A DNA stretch of 64,000 nucleotides from Nitrospirillum sp034653275 (GCF_034653275.1 NZ_JAYEES010000004.1:1612001-1676000), one strand, 5' to 3'; positions 53,014 through 61,228 are shown, counted from the first letter of the stretch. Notes: a model not told the origin generated them from the letters alone. Program-made: numbers and translations.

Positions 53014-55047
53014 ATGCAGATCAAGGATGCCCCCGCCATGCCCGCCTGCCGCCGCCTGGCCGCCCTGCTCTTTACCGGTACCATGGCGTTCGGCGGGGCG
53101 TTCGGGGGCCTGGACGCGGGGGCGCAGGAGGCCAGGTCCGACCAGATCGACGTGCAGATCCTGTCGACCACCGACCTGCACATGAACGTCATGGACTACG
53201 ATTATTACGCCGACAAGCCGGACCCCGGCATCGGCCTGGTGCGCGTGGCCAGCCTGATCCGCAAGGCCAGGGCCGAGAAGCCCAACACCCTGCTGGTGGA
53301 TGCCGGCGACCTGATCCAGGGCACGCCCATGGGCGACTATGTCGCCCGGGTGCAGGGCCTGGGGCCGGGCAAGTTCCAGCCCATCATCGCCGCCTTGAAC
53401 GCGCTGGGCTATGACGCCGCCGTCATGGGCAACCATGAGTTCAACTTCGGCCTGGACTATGCCGTGGCGGCCGAGAAGGAAGCCAAGTACCCCGTGCTGG
53501 CCGGCAACGTGAACCGGGTGGAGGATGGCCAGCCCCTGTTCCCCGCTGGCGTCATCCTGGACCGCGACTTCACCGACGGCGCCGGCGCCAAGCACACGGT
53601 GCGCGTGGGCGTGGTCGGCGTGCTGACGCCCCAGATCGTGCTGTGGGACAAGGACAAGCTGGAGGGCAAGGTCACCACCTCGGACATCGTGGAGGTGGCG
53701 GCCAAGACCGCCCGCGACCTTAAGACCCAGGGCGCCGACGTGGTGGTGGCCGTCATCCACAGCGGCCTGTCGGCGGCCCCCCACCAGAAGATGGCGGAGA
53801 ACGCCGGCGTGGCCGTGGCCGCCATTCCCGAGGTGGATGCCGTCGTGACCGGCCATGCCCACCGCGTCTTCCCCGCCGCCGACTATGCCAACCTGCCGGA
53901 TGCCGACATCCCGCACGGCCTGATCCATGGCAAGCCGGTGGTCATGGCCGGCTTCTTCGGCGACCATCTGGGCGTGATCGACCTGATCCTGTCCGCCGAC
54001 CCCAAGGCCCATGGCGGCAAGGGCGGCTGGACCGTGGCCGCCGGCCATGCCGAGACGCGGCCCGTGCTCACCCGCGTGAACGGCAAGGCCACGCCGCTGG
54101 TGGAGCCGGACGCGGCGGTTGCGGCCATCGCCAAGGACGCGCACCAGGCGACCCTGGATTACGTGCGCCAGCCCGTGGGCAAGAGCACCGGCCGCATCGA
54201 GACTTATTTCAGCTTCATCGCCGACCAGCCGGCCTTGGACATCGTGTCGGACGCCCAGCGCCAGTACGTGGCCAAGGCGCTGGCGGGCGGCCCCTACGCG
54301 GCCCTGCCCATCCTGTCGGCGGCCGCGCCCTTCAAGGCGGGCGGCAAGCCCGGCCCCGACTATTTCACCGACGTAGCCGCCGGCCAGATCAGCCTGCGGA
54401 ACGTCGCCGACCTCTACCTCTACCCCAACATCGTCGCGGCGGTGAAGGTGACGGGGGCCCAGGTGCGCGACTGGCTGGAGATGGGTGCCCGCGTCTTCAA
54501 CCGCGTCGACCCGGCCAAGAAGGAACCGCAGATGCTGGTGAACCGGGCCGTTCCCAGCTTCGACTTCGATGTCATCGACGGCGTCACCTGGCGGGTGGAT
54601 GTGACCCAGCCGCCGCGCTTCGGCGGCGATGGCAAGCTGGCGGCGGGCGACAACCACCGCATCGTCGACCTGCGTTACAATGGCCAACCGGTGAAGGACG
54701 AGGATGAGTTCATCGTCGTCACCAACAATTACCGCGCCAACGGCGGCGGCAACTTCCCGGGCCTGACCGGCCAGAACATCATCTACTCGGGCACGGAGAC
54801 GATCCAGGAGATCATCGCCGACTACCTGCGCGCGGCTGGCACCCTGGTGCCCGCCACCAACCACAGCTGGGGCTTCGTGCCCGTCACCGCGCCGGTGACC
54901 GTGCTGTACGACACCAACGCCAAGGCGGCGGCCCTGCTGACCCAATACCCCAACCTGAGCGACGTGGGGCCGGGCGACGCGGGGCTGGAACTGTTCCGCG
55001 TGGATTTGTCGCCGACCGCGCTGGCCGGCGGGGTGCTGGGAAAATGA
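53014..55047 (+). CDS. cpdB: 2',3'-cyclic-nucleotide 2'-phosphodiesterase / 3'-nucleotidase (CpdB-like)
   Basis: 677 aa periplasmic metallophosphoesterase. Signal peptide after the second Met (PACRRLAALLFTGTMAFGGA; ATG at 53038 is an alternative start). N-terminal dimetal domain: ILSTTDLHMNVMDYDYYADK, VDAGDLIQGTPMGDYVA, VMGNHEFNFGLDYAVA, AVIHSG and VVTGHAHRVFP. C-terminal 5'-nucleotidase domain: LPILSAAAPFKAGG, DLYLYPNIVAAVKVTGAQVR, NNYRANGGGNFPGL. Releases nucleosides from nucleotides outside the inner membrane for the transporter encoded upstream. Overlaps the next gene by ATGA. Confidence 0.93.
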   Translation: MQIKDAPAMPACRRLAALLFTGTMAFGGAFGGLDAGAQEARSDQIDVQILSTTDLHMNVMDYDYYADKPDPGIGLVRVASLIRKARAEKPNTLLVDAGDLIQGTPMGDYVARVQGLGPGKFQPIIAALNALGYDAAVMGNHEFNFGLDYAVAAEKEAKYPVLAGNVNRVEDGQPLFPAGVILDRDFTDGAGAKHTVRVGVVGVLTPQIVLWDKDKLEGKVTTSDIVEVAAKTARDLKTQGADVVVAVIHSGLSAAPHQKMAENAGVAVAAIPEVDAVVTGHAHRVFPAADYANLPDADIPHGLIHGKPVVMAGFFGDHLGVIDLILSADPKAHGGKGGWTVAAGHAETRPVLTRVNGKATPLVEPDAAVAAIAKDAHQATLDYVRQPVGKSTGRIETYFSFIADQPALDIVSDAQRQYVAKALAGGPYAALPILSAAAPFKAGGKPGPDYFTDVAAGQISLRNVADLYLYPNIVAAVKVTGAQVRDWLEMGARVFNRVDPAKKEPQMLVNRAVPSFDFDVIDGVTWRVDVTQPPRFGGDGKLAAGDNHRIVDLRYNGQPVKDEDEFIVVTNNYRANGGGNFPGLTGQNIIYSGTETIQEIIADYLRAAGTLVPATNHSWGFVPVTAPVTVLYDTNAKAAALLTQYPNLSDVGPGDAGLELFRVDLSPTALAGGVLGK

Positions 55048-55613
55048 CGGCGGAAAAGAAGATTTGGCGGGCCTATCTGGCGGGGCCGGAGGTGTTCCTG
55101 CCGGATCCCGGGGCGGCCGCCGGGGTGCTGCGGGGTTTGTGCGCCCGGCACGGCATCGTCGGCGTCTTTCCCCTGGACGGGGCGGTGAAGGCGCAGGCGG
55201 ACGAATCGCCGGCCGCCCACGCCGCCCGCATCCGCGCCGCCAACCTGGACCTGATCCGCGGCGCCGACCTGATGCTGGCCAACGCCGGCCCCTTTCGCGG
55301 ACCGTCGGCCGACGATGGCACGGCCTATGAGATGGGCTACGCCACGGCGCTGGGCCGGCCGGTCTTCGCCTACACCGCCACGGAGGACAGCCTGCTGGCG
55401 CGCACGCGGGCGCATTTCACGCTGACACGGGATGGGCAGGCCGGCCTGTGGCGCGACCCCGATGGCCAAATGGTGGAAGATTTCGGCCTGGGCGCCAACC
55501 TGATGCTGGTGGACCCCGCCATCACCGCCTGGGGCACGGCCGGACCGCATGGCCTGTACCATGGCGCGGAAGCCGCCGTCCGGGCGGCGGCGGCCTGGAT
55601 CGCCGCGCAATGA
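55044..55613 (+). CDS. Nucleoside 2-deoxyribosyltransferase
   Basis: 189 aa. Exchanges bases between deoxynucleosides or hydrolyses them. Motifs AYLAGPEVFLPDPG (nucleotide-loop), ADLMLANAGPFRGPSADDGT and AYEMGYATALGRPVFAYTAT, where the Glu of the latter is the usual nucleophile (family form GTxxExG). Four-base overlap with cpdB and position at the end of the cluster support a role in purine salvage. Cytoplasmic. Confidence 0.9.
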   Translation: MTAEKKIWRAYLAGPEVFLPDPGAAAGVLRGLCARHGIVGVFPLDGAVKAQADESPAAHAARIRAANLDLIRGADLMLANAGPFRGPSADDGTAYEMGYATALGRPVFAYTATEDSLLARTRAHFTLTRDGQAGLWRDPDGQMVEDFGLGANLMLVDPAITAWGTAGPHGLYHGAEAAVRAAAAWIAAQ

Positions 55614-55620
55614 TCCCAAC

Positions 55621-55648
55621 GGCATTTGATCGTGACCGCTCAAATGCC
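55621..55648. terminator. Hairpin after the deoxyribosyltransferase gene
   Basis: GGCATTTG (55621-55628) pairs perfectly with CAAATGCC (55641-55648) around a 12-base loop. No T run, so termination is tentative. Confidence 0.4.
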
Positions 55649-55650
55649 GC

Positions 55651-55727
55651 CCTCAGGCGCCAAGCGCCAGCTCCGCTGGCTTGGCTCATCCTCGCTGCCC
55701 TCTGCGCTGCTCGCTCCGGCGGCCCCA
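55651..55727 (-). repeat. Intergenic repeat, copy 3 (diverged, minus strand)
   Basis: Read on the minus strand it has GGGGCCGCCGGAG, CGAGGATGAGCCAAG, a stem GCCAGC-GGA-GCTGGC (55666-55680) and GGCGCCTGAGG, the same order of blocks as copies 1 and 2 but with a completely different stem that still pairs. Confidence 0.6.
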
Positions 55728-55782
55728 GTCGCGGCCTAGGCGGCATGAAATCGGCCTGAAGGCGAGCCAGCCCTAAAAAGAA

Positions 55783-55810
55783 ACAGCCGGACCGTCGCCG
55801 GCCCGGCTGT
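55783..55810 (-). terminator. Terminator of the small minus-strand gene
   Basis: ACAGCCGG and CCGGCTGT form a stem with an inner CCG/CGG; on the minus strand it is followed by TTCTTTTTAG. Confidence 0.75.
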
Positions 55811-55835
55811 CGTCGGTCCCCTTGATCCGTGCGCG

Positions 55836-56069
55836 TCAGGCGGCGTTCTGCGACACGCCCATGCGCCGGAACCGGTCACCATCCAGCACAACCTCCAGCG
55901 CCAGGCTGAGGCGGTCGCTGGAGCGGCCGTCGACCAGAAATTCGACATGGGGCGGATGACCCGCCCGCTGATGGATGGCATGGACCAGCAGGCGACGCTT
56001 GGGCAGCTTCACCTCTTCCATCCATTCACCCGGTTTGGGCGGTTCGACCCCGCGCCTAGACAACGCCAT
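55836..56069 (-). CDS. Small hypothetical protein
   Basis: 77 aa. ATG at 56069 has AAGGAG ten bases upstream and an AGGAAA closer in. Reads ALSRRGVEPPKPGEWMEEVK, LPKRRLLVHAIHQRAGHPP and HVEFLVDGRSSDRLSLALEV. Basic, possibly a short beta-rich protein with a terminal helix. A good terminator follows. Family not recognised. Confidence 0.6.
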   Translation of the reverse strand: MALSRRGVEPPKPGEWMEEVKLPKRRLLVHAIHQRAGHPPHVEFLVDGRSSDRLSLALEVVLDGDRFRRMGVSQNAA

Positions 56070-56387
56070 AGCTTTCCTACTCCTTAACAGCCCCCGGGGG
56101 CACCTGCCCGCAAGGGCGCGCCTCTGGGGGTCGGCTCTCGAAACCCAGGCCGTTCGCCGGACCGGTCCGCCCCGGGGAATGGAACCCATGGGCTGTTGCG
56201 ATCAGCATAATCCAAATCAAATGCCAAGAGATATAGCTTAGGGGTACGTCATCACCTTGTCACCCGCCATCTTCCCCCGATTTTTTGGCCGTTGACGCCG
56301 CCGCTGGAATCCAGGCGGCGGGAAGGCCGTCAGGACAGTCGTTTCGAGGCTGTAACGAGGACCAGCTTGCGGTCGCTTGATCCGCTT

Positions 56388-56630
56388 TCAGCCGCCGTTC
56401 AGCCAACCGTCGCGCCAGGCGCCCGCGGGCTCGATATGACCCAAAGAGCCAAGGGCGTCCGCCTCATCAAAGGGATTAGACAAAAGGGCATGTCCATCGC
56501 GCCGCGCGGCACACCCCATGGCATAGGCGATTAGGGACAGCCCCGCCAGTTCACCCCCCAAAACCGGGGCTGCGGCCAAAACGGGGGACGGCATAGCCAC
56601 GGCCGTGGCATGGGGGAAGAGAAGGTTCAT
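56388..56630 (-). CDS. Possible small hypothetical protein
   Basis: 80 aa with a mostly non-polar first half (AVAMPSPVLAAAPVLGGELA, LSLIAYAMGCAARRDG) and a polar tail (LLSNPFDEADALGSLG, WRDGWLNGG). Codon bias fits the region but no clear ribosome site decides the start. The 318 bases between this frame and the gene ending at 56069 hold no other recognisable feature. Confidence 0.35.
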   Translation of the reverse strand: MNLLFPHATAVAMPSPVLAAAPVLGGELAGLSLIAYAMGCAARRDGHALLSNPFDEADALGSLGHIEPAGAWRDGWLNGG

Positions 56631-56752
56631 GGGGCGGTGCTTCCCTGGCTATGCGTTCCGGATGAGGCCAGGACTATCCCTCGCCGGCCGCACCGTCCTT
56701 GAGCTGGATCAATCGGCGAGCAATTTGTTTGGCCGCAGACCTTTCCCGGGGC

Positions 56753-57943
56753 TCAGCCGAAGGCCTGCAGGCCCGTCTGCGCCCGGCCCAGCACCAGGGC
56801 GTGGACGTCGTGGGTCCCCTCGTAGGTGTTCACCGCCTCCAGGTTCAGGACATGGCGGATGACGGGATACTCGTCGGACACGCCATTGCCGCCGTGCATG
56901 TCGCGGGCGGCGCGGGCGATGTCCAGCGCCTTGCCGCAGTTGTTGCGCTTCATCAGGCTGATCATCTCTGGCGCCGCGCGGCCCTGGTCCATCAGCCGGC
57001 CCAGGCGCAGGGCGCCCTGCAGGCCCAGGGTGATTTCCGTCTGCATGTCAGCCAGCTTCTTCTGGATCAATTGGGTCGCCGCCAGCGGCCGGCCGAAGGC
57101 GGTGCGGTTGAGGGTATAGTCGCGCGCCGCGAACCAGCAGGCCTCCGCCGCGCCCATGGCACCCCAAGAGATGCCGTAGCGCGCCTTGTTCAGGCAGCCG
57201 AAGGGCCCCTTCAGCCCGACCACGCCGGGCAGCAGGGCCGTTTCCGGCACCGCCACACCATCCATCACGATTTCACCGGTGATGGAGGCCCGCAGGGAGA
57301 ACTTGCCCTCGATCTTGGGCGCCGACAGGCCCGTCATACCCTTTTCCAGGATGAAGCCCCGGATTTGCCCCTCGTCATCCTTCGCCCAGACGACGAACAC
57401 GTCGGCCACCGGCGCGTTGGTGATCCACATCTTGGATCCGGTCAGGACATAGCCGTCGGCCACGCGGCGGGCCCGTGTCTTCATGGCGGCGGGGTCGGAC
57501 CCGGCGTCCGGTTCCGTCAGGCCGAAGCAGCCGATCAGCGTGCCGGCCGCCAGGCCGGGCAGGTAGCGCTGGCGCTGTTCCTCGCTGCCATAGGCGTGGA
57601 TGGGATGCATGACCAGGGAGGACTGGACGCTCATGGCGGAGCGGTAGCCACTGTCCACCCGCTCCACCTCACGCGCCACCAGGCCGTAGCAGACGTGGTT
57701 CACCCCGGCACAGCCATAGCCGTCGATGGTCATGCCCAGCAAGCCCAGCTTCCCCATCTCGGCCATGATGGCGGGGTCGAACACCTCGTGCCGGAAGGCG
57801 TCGCGCACGCCGGGGGCCAGCCGGTCCTGGCAGAAGGCGCGGGCGCTGTCGCGCACCTGCCGCTCCTCCGCCTCCAGCTGGTCATCCAGCAGCAGGGCGT
57901 CGTCCCATTGGAAACCGCCCTTGCCCGCACTGTCGCTCGCCAT
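56753..57943 (-). CDS. gcdH: Glutaryl-CoA dehydrogenase
   Basis: 396 aa FAD enzyme of lysine/tryptophan degradation, oxidising and decarboxylating glutaryl-CoA to crotonyl-CoA. Motifs: SVQSSLVMHPIHAYGSEEQR, IGCFGLTEPDAGSDPAAMKT (FAD-binding), GSKMWITNAPVADVFVVWAK, and the catalytic Glu in NTYEGTHDVHALVLGR with the Gly-rich DMHGGNGVSDEYPV before it. The Arg in YRSAMSVQ is the residue that distinguishes glutaryl-CoA enzymes. Isolated minus-strand gene. Confidence 0.92.
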   Translation of the reverse strand: MASDSAGKGGFQWDDALLLDDQLEAEERQVRDSARAFCQDRLAPGVRDAFRHEVFDPAIMAEMGKLGLLGMTIDGYGCAGVNHVCYGLVAREVERVDSGYRSAMSVQSSLVMHPIHAYGSEEQRQRYLPGLAAGTLIGCFGLTEPDAGSDPAAMKTRARRVADGYVLTGSKMWITNAPVADVFVVWAKDDEGQIRGFILEKGMTGLSAPKIEGKFSLRASITGEIVMDGVAVPETALLPGVVGLKGPFGCLNKARYGISWGAMGAAEACWFAARDYTLNRTAFGRPLAATQLIQKKLADMQTEITLGLQGALRLGRLMDQGRAAPEMISLMKRNNCGKALDIARAARDMHGGNGVSDEYPVIRHVLNLEAVNTYEGTHDVHALVLGRAQTGLQAFG

Positions 57944-58079
57944 GGGTCCTACCCCTGATTGGTGGTTGTTGGATAGGCCGCATTGCAGGCGGGAAGCGAC
58001 GGGCGGTCAAGTGACTCCGTGGGCATTTGCATGATGCAATGCTTATTTCCATGAACCTATCCCAAGGGCGCGATGCGTG

Positions 58080-58090
58080 TTGCAGCGCAA
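58080..58090. promoter_or_regulatory. Candidate enhancer (UAS) for the first sigma-54 promoter
   Basis: TTGC-AGC-GCAA, a dyad about 105 bases before the -24 box. Related TTGC..GCAA sequences precede the other three copies (58801, 59639, 60417). Confidence 0.35.
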
Positions 58091-58195
58091 AACCTATGAT
58101 AAATGGCCTAGGCCGTAGGGATAGGTTAAGTCTCGTTAATAAATTCCAGCGCAAGACATTGAATTTAATAAGTTAAATCCCCTCCAACGCCACAT

Positions 58196-58210
58196 TGGCA
58201 CGCAGCCTGC
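58196..58210 (+). promoter_or_regulatory. Sigma-54 promoter of array gene 1
   Basis: TGGCAC-GCAGCC-TGC: -24 GG and -12 GC are 12 bases apart, as RpoN requires. The start codon is 60 bases downstream after a leader with GGGC-AAAA-GCCC. Confidence 0.8.
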
Positions 58211-58270
58211 TTATAACCGGACATGAACGAAACGGGCAAAAGCCCACTCGAACCGATAGGACCTTCCGCC

Positions 58271-58738
58271 ATGATCCGCCGCATCGCCGCCGCCGTCGCC
58301 GCCTCCACCCTGGCCGCCACCCTGATCTCCGCCCCGGCCCTGGCCGACACGTCGGGCAGCATCAAGCTGAGCGGCACCGTGTCCCTGACCTGCACCGTGG
58401 CGGTCACCGACGCCGGTGCGCAGCTGAACATCCTGGCCGGCTCCAGCAACGTGGCGGTGGGCAGCGTGGTCGAGAACTGCAACGACGGCGCCGGCTACAC
58501 CATCACCGTCGCCTCCGCCAACGGCGGCAGCCTGAAGTCCTCCGCGACGGGCGCCCAGCCGGTGACCTACACCACCAGCTATGACGGCACCAATGGCTCG
58601 GGCGGCAGCTTCGCCGTCACCCGCTCTGGCGCACAGTTCAACAAGACCGCCGCCGTCTCCGTGACCGTGCCCGCCAACGCCCAGGCCATCGCCGGCAGCT
58701 ACAGCGACACCCTGACCATCACCATCGCCGGCAAGTAA
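58271..58738 (+). CDS. Small secreted beta-rich protein, array gene 1
   Basis: 155 aa. Signal peptide (IRRIAAAVAASTLAATLISA, cleavage near ALA). The mature part is a single Ig-like or spore-coat-U-like domain rich in Ser, Thr, Gly, Ala with two conserved cysteines (CTVAVTDAG and VENCNDGAGY) likely joined by a disulphide, and ends in SYSDTLTITIAGK. That resembles pilin-type subunits, but no chaperone or usher gene is here. Four tandem copies each have their own sigma-54 promoter. Start at the Met before IRRI; upstream in-frame codons overlap the leader. Confidence 0.8.
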   Translation: MIRRIAAAVAASTLAATLISAPALADTSGSIKLSGTVSLTCTVAVTDAGAQLNILAGSSNVAVGSVVENCNDGAGYTITVASANGGSLKSSATGAQPVTYTTSYDGTNGSGGSFAVTRSGAQFNKTAAVSVTVPANAQAIAGSYSDTLTITIAGK

Positions 58739-58762
58739 GCCGCCAGCAAGGTCCGATGAATG

Positions 58763-58806
58763 CGACACGGCCGCCCCAATCGGCCGCGTCGCCTGTATTT
58801 TTGCAA
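58763..58806 (+). terminator. Terminator after array gene 1
   Basis: CGACACGGCCG pairs with CGGCCGCGTCG (one mismatch) around CCCCAAT, then CCTGTATTTTT. Confidence 0.65.
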
Positions 58807-58951
58807 TTGCACAAATCCAGAATAGTCTTGCGTTCCTAAACGCAGGACATGCAGAAGCCAGGTCCAGGCCATCTGACACTCTCGGGCTCGCCAGAAGATA
58901 AATTCTTATAAATCAATAGATTAATATCATTTTATTGCGATCCTGTGTTTC

Positions 58952-58966
58952 TGGCATCGTCTTTGC
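58952..58966 (+). promoter_or_regulatory. Sigma-54 promoter of array gene 2
   Basis: TGGCATCGTCTTTGC: GG at 58953-58954 and GC at 58965-58966, 12 apart. Followed by the conserved leader with GGGC-AAAA-GCCC at 58990-59001. Confidence 0.8.
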
Positions 58967-59025
58967 TTTTAACCAGCTATGAACCAAATGGGCAAAAGCC
59001 CACCGAACCGTTTAGAGAGCCTGTC

Positions 59026-59496
59026 ATGATCCGCCGCATTGCCGCTGTCGTCGCCACCACCGCCGTGGCTTCCGGCCTTCTGGCTGCCATTCCCGCCGGG
59101 GCCGCCACCTCGGGCACCATCAAGTTGAACGCCACCGTCGCCCAGACCTGCACCGTCGCCGTCACCGACGCCGGCGCCACCCTGAACATCCTGTCGGGCT
59201 CCAGCAACGTGGCGGTGGGCAGCGTGGTCGAGAACTGCAACGACGGCGCCGGCTACACCATCACCGTCGCCTCCGCCAACAGCGGCACGCTGAAGTCCTC
59301 GGCCACCGGCGCCCAGGCCATCAGCTACACCACCAGCTACGACGGCACCAGCGGCTCCGGCGCCAGCTTCGCCGTCACCCGCTCCGGCGCCCAGTTCAAC
59401 AAGACCGCCAACGTCTCCGTCACGGTCCCGGCCAACGCCCAGGCCATCGCCGGCAGCTATGCCGACACCCTCACCATCACCATCGCCGGCAAGTAA
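59026..59496 (+). CDS. Small secreted beta-rich protein, array gene 2
   Basis: 156 aa. Signal peptide IRRIAAVVATTAVASGLLAA with cleavage near the Ala-Ala after GA. Mature domain shares the cysteines and GSSNVAVGSVVENCNDGAGY with gene 1 and is almost identical to gene 3 from TDAGATLNIL onward. No lesions. It is about 290 bases after gene 1, with an independent promoter. Probably a surface or pilus-like structural subunit; function not established. Confidence 0.8.
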   Translation: MIRRIAAVVATTAVASGLLAAIPAGAATSGTIKLNATVAQTCTVAVTDAGATLNILSGSSNVAVGSVVENCNDGAGYTITVASANSGTLKSSATGAQAISYTTSYDGTSGSGASFAVTRSGAQFNKTANVSVTVPANAQAIAGSYADTLTITIAGK

Positions 59497-59520
59497 GCCT
59501 GGCTTTATTCCGACGTCGAA

Positions 59521-59550
59521 AAGGGCGGTCCCGTGAGGGGCCGCCCTTTT
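59521..59550 (+). terminator. Terminator after array gene 2
   Basis: AAGGGCGG..CCGCCCTT stem with inner CCC/GGG around GTGA, followed by TT. Confidence 0.8.
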
Positions 59551-59745
59551 CCATTGCTCGCTGTGGCATCAAGATCAATCGTGGATAAATGCAAATGTTA
59601 ATGCATTAGCTTCAGCGGTCTTTCTAATCTTTAGGTTATTGCGCAACGCAACAACCTGGAGATGATTGCGCGCACCTCTAGATGGTCTTAAAAATTTTCC
59701 TTATTTTTCAATAATATAACTGAGCGGCCTGTGTCGATCCAAACT

Positions 59746-59760
59746 TGGCACGGTGGGTGC
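59746..59760 (+). promoter_or_regulatory. Sigma-54 promoter of array gene 3
   Basis: TGGCACGGTGGGTGC: GG at 59747-59748, GC at 59759-59760. An AT-rich stretch (59690-59720) upstream could bind IHF, and TTGCGCAACGCAA at 59639-59651 may be the activator site. Confidence 0.8.
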
Positions 59761-59824
59761 TTATAACCAGGCATGAACCAACCGGGCCGCTGAAGCCGCC
59801 CACCGAACCGATAGGAACCTCATC

Positions 59825-60289
59825 ATGATCCGCTTCGCCGCCGCCGCCCTGATCGCCGCCGCCTCCCTGGCCGCCGCCCCCGCCTTCGCCGCCGCCGGCG
59901 CCTCGGGCACCATCCAGCTGAACAGCTCGGTCGCCCAGACCTGCACCGTCGCCGTCACCGATGCCGGCGCCACCCTGAACATCCTGGCCGGCTCCAGCAA
60001 CGTCGCGGTCGGCAGCGTGGTTGAGAACTGCAACGACGGCGCCGGCTACACCATCACCGTCGCCTCTTCCAATAACGGCACGCTGAAGTCCTCGGCCACC
60101 GGCGCCCAGGCCATCAGCTACACCACCAGCTACGACGGCACCAGCGGCTCCGGCGCCAGCTTCGCCGTCACCCGCTCCGGCGCCCAGTTCAACAAGACCG
60201 CCAACGTCTCCGTCACGGTTCCGGCCAACGCCCAGGCGATCGCCGGCAGCTACGCCGACACCCTGACCATCACCATCGCCGGCAAGTAA
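59825..60289 (+). CDS. Small secreted beta-rich protein, array gene 3
   Basis: 154 aa. Ala-rich signal peptide (IRFAAAALIAAASLAAAPAF, cleavage near AFA). Mature domain has the same two cysteines and differs from gene 2 at only a handful of positions after TDAG, with nearly identical DNA, pointing to recent duplication or gene conversion. Leader, ribosome site (ATAGGA) and promoter are conserved. Confidence 0.8.
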   Translation: MIRFAAAALIAAASLAAAPAFAAAGASGTIQLNSSVAQTCTVAVTDAGATLNILAGSSNVAVGSVVENCNDGAGYTITVASSNNGTLKSSATGAQAISYTTSYDGTSGSGASFAVTRSGAQFNKTANVSVTVPANAQAIAGSYADTLTITIAGK

Positions 60290-60317
60290 GCCGCGACGGT
60301 CACCTCAGGTTCGGGAG

Positions 60318-60345
60318 AGGGCGCCCCACGCCGGGGCGCCCTTTC
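60318..60345 (+). terminator. Terminator after array gene 3
   Basis: AGGGCGCCCC and GGGGCGCCCT pair perfectly around ACGCC, then TT. Confidence 0.8.
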
Positions 60346-60527
60346 GCGTGCCCGCCATCTGGCGAACCGCAAATCCTAATGCATTGATTCGCTTGCGTTC
60401 CTAACCTTTCGCATGGTGCGCAACGCAACGGCCCGGACGGCATGCGCGGGGCGGGAGCGTCGCCATAAATCTGATAAATTAACGATATCAATGTATTAAC
60501 CGGTTCATGCCAACCCGGCCCCGGTTC

Positions 60528-60542
60528 TGGCACCACGATTGC
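60528..60542 (+). promoter_or_regulatory. Sigma-54 promoter of array gene 4
   Basis: TGGCACCACGATTGC: GG at 60529-60530, GC at 60541-60542. GTGCGCAACGCAA-like activator site at 60417-60428. Confidence 0.8.
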
Positions 60543-60604
60543 TTTTACATCTTCCATCAAAGCAATCGGGCAACAAGCCCAGCCGAACCGATAGGACCCT
60601 CATC

Positions 60605-61078
60605 ATGATCCGCTCCGCCGCCGCCCTGATCGCCGTCGCCACCGTCGCCGCCATCTCCCTGGGCGCCCCCGCCTACGCCGCCACGGCCGCCGCCTCCGGC
60701 ACCATCCAGCTGAACAGCACCGTCGCCCAGACCTGCACCGTCGCCGTCACCGACGCCGGCACCCAGCTGAACATCCTCGCCGGCTCCAACGCCGTCACCG
60801 TCGGCAGCGTCGTCGAGACCTGCAACGACGGCGCCGGCTACCAGATCAGCGTCTCCTCCGCCAACGGCGGCACCCTGAAGTCCTCCGCCACCGGCGCCCA
60901 GCCCATCAGCTACACCCCCATCTACGACGGCCAGTCCAGCGGCAGCAGCGTCAACGTCGTCCGCTCCTCCGCCCAGTTCAACAAGACCGCCACCGTCGCC
61001 GTCACCGTCCCCGCCAACGCCCAGGCCATCGCCGGCAGCTACACCGACACCCTCACCATCACCATCCAGGGCCGCTGA
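60605..61078 (+). CDS. Small secreted beta-rich protein, array gene 4
   Basis: 157 aa. Signal peptide IRSAAALIAVATVAAISLGA with cleavage near AYA. Same cysteine pair, but the second half differs (PISYTPIYDGQSSGSSVNVV, RSSAQFNKTATVAV) and the end is TITIQGR. Its codon use is extreme: nearly every codon ends in C, Val almost only GTC, suggesting very high expression. Last member of the array; terminator at 61200. Confidence 0.8.
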   Translation: MIRSAAALIAVATVAAISLGAPAYAATAAASGTIQLNSTVAQTCTVAVTDAGTQLNILAGSNAVTVGSVVETCNDGAGYQISVSSANGGTLKSSATGAQPISYTPIYDGQSSGSSVNVVRSSAQFNKTATVAVTVPANAQAIAGSYTDTLTITIQGR

Positions 61079-61199
61079 CCCCGCCCCCGACAACCGCATC
61101 GGTCCGGCTCACCAAGACGGCTCCGCCTGGAACACCCGGGCGGGGCCGTCGCCGTTTGCGGTCGCAGCAAAAAGACGCTGCGGTGCGGGCAATAAAAAA

Positions 61200-61228
61200 C
61201 CCCGGCTGCCAGAAGGCGCCGGGGCTGA
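61200..61228 (+). terminator. Terminator after array gene 4
   Basis: CCCCGGCTGCC pairs with GGCGCCGGGG (one bulge) around AGAA, then CTGAGTTTT. The rest of the 450-base gap to cstA shows no gene. Confidence 0.65.
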
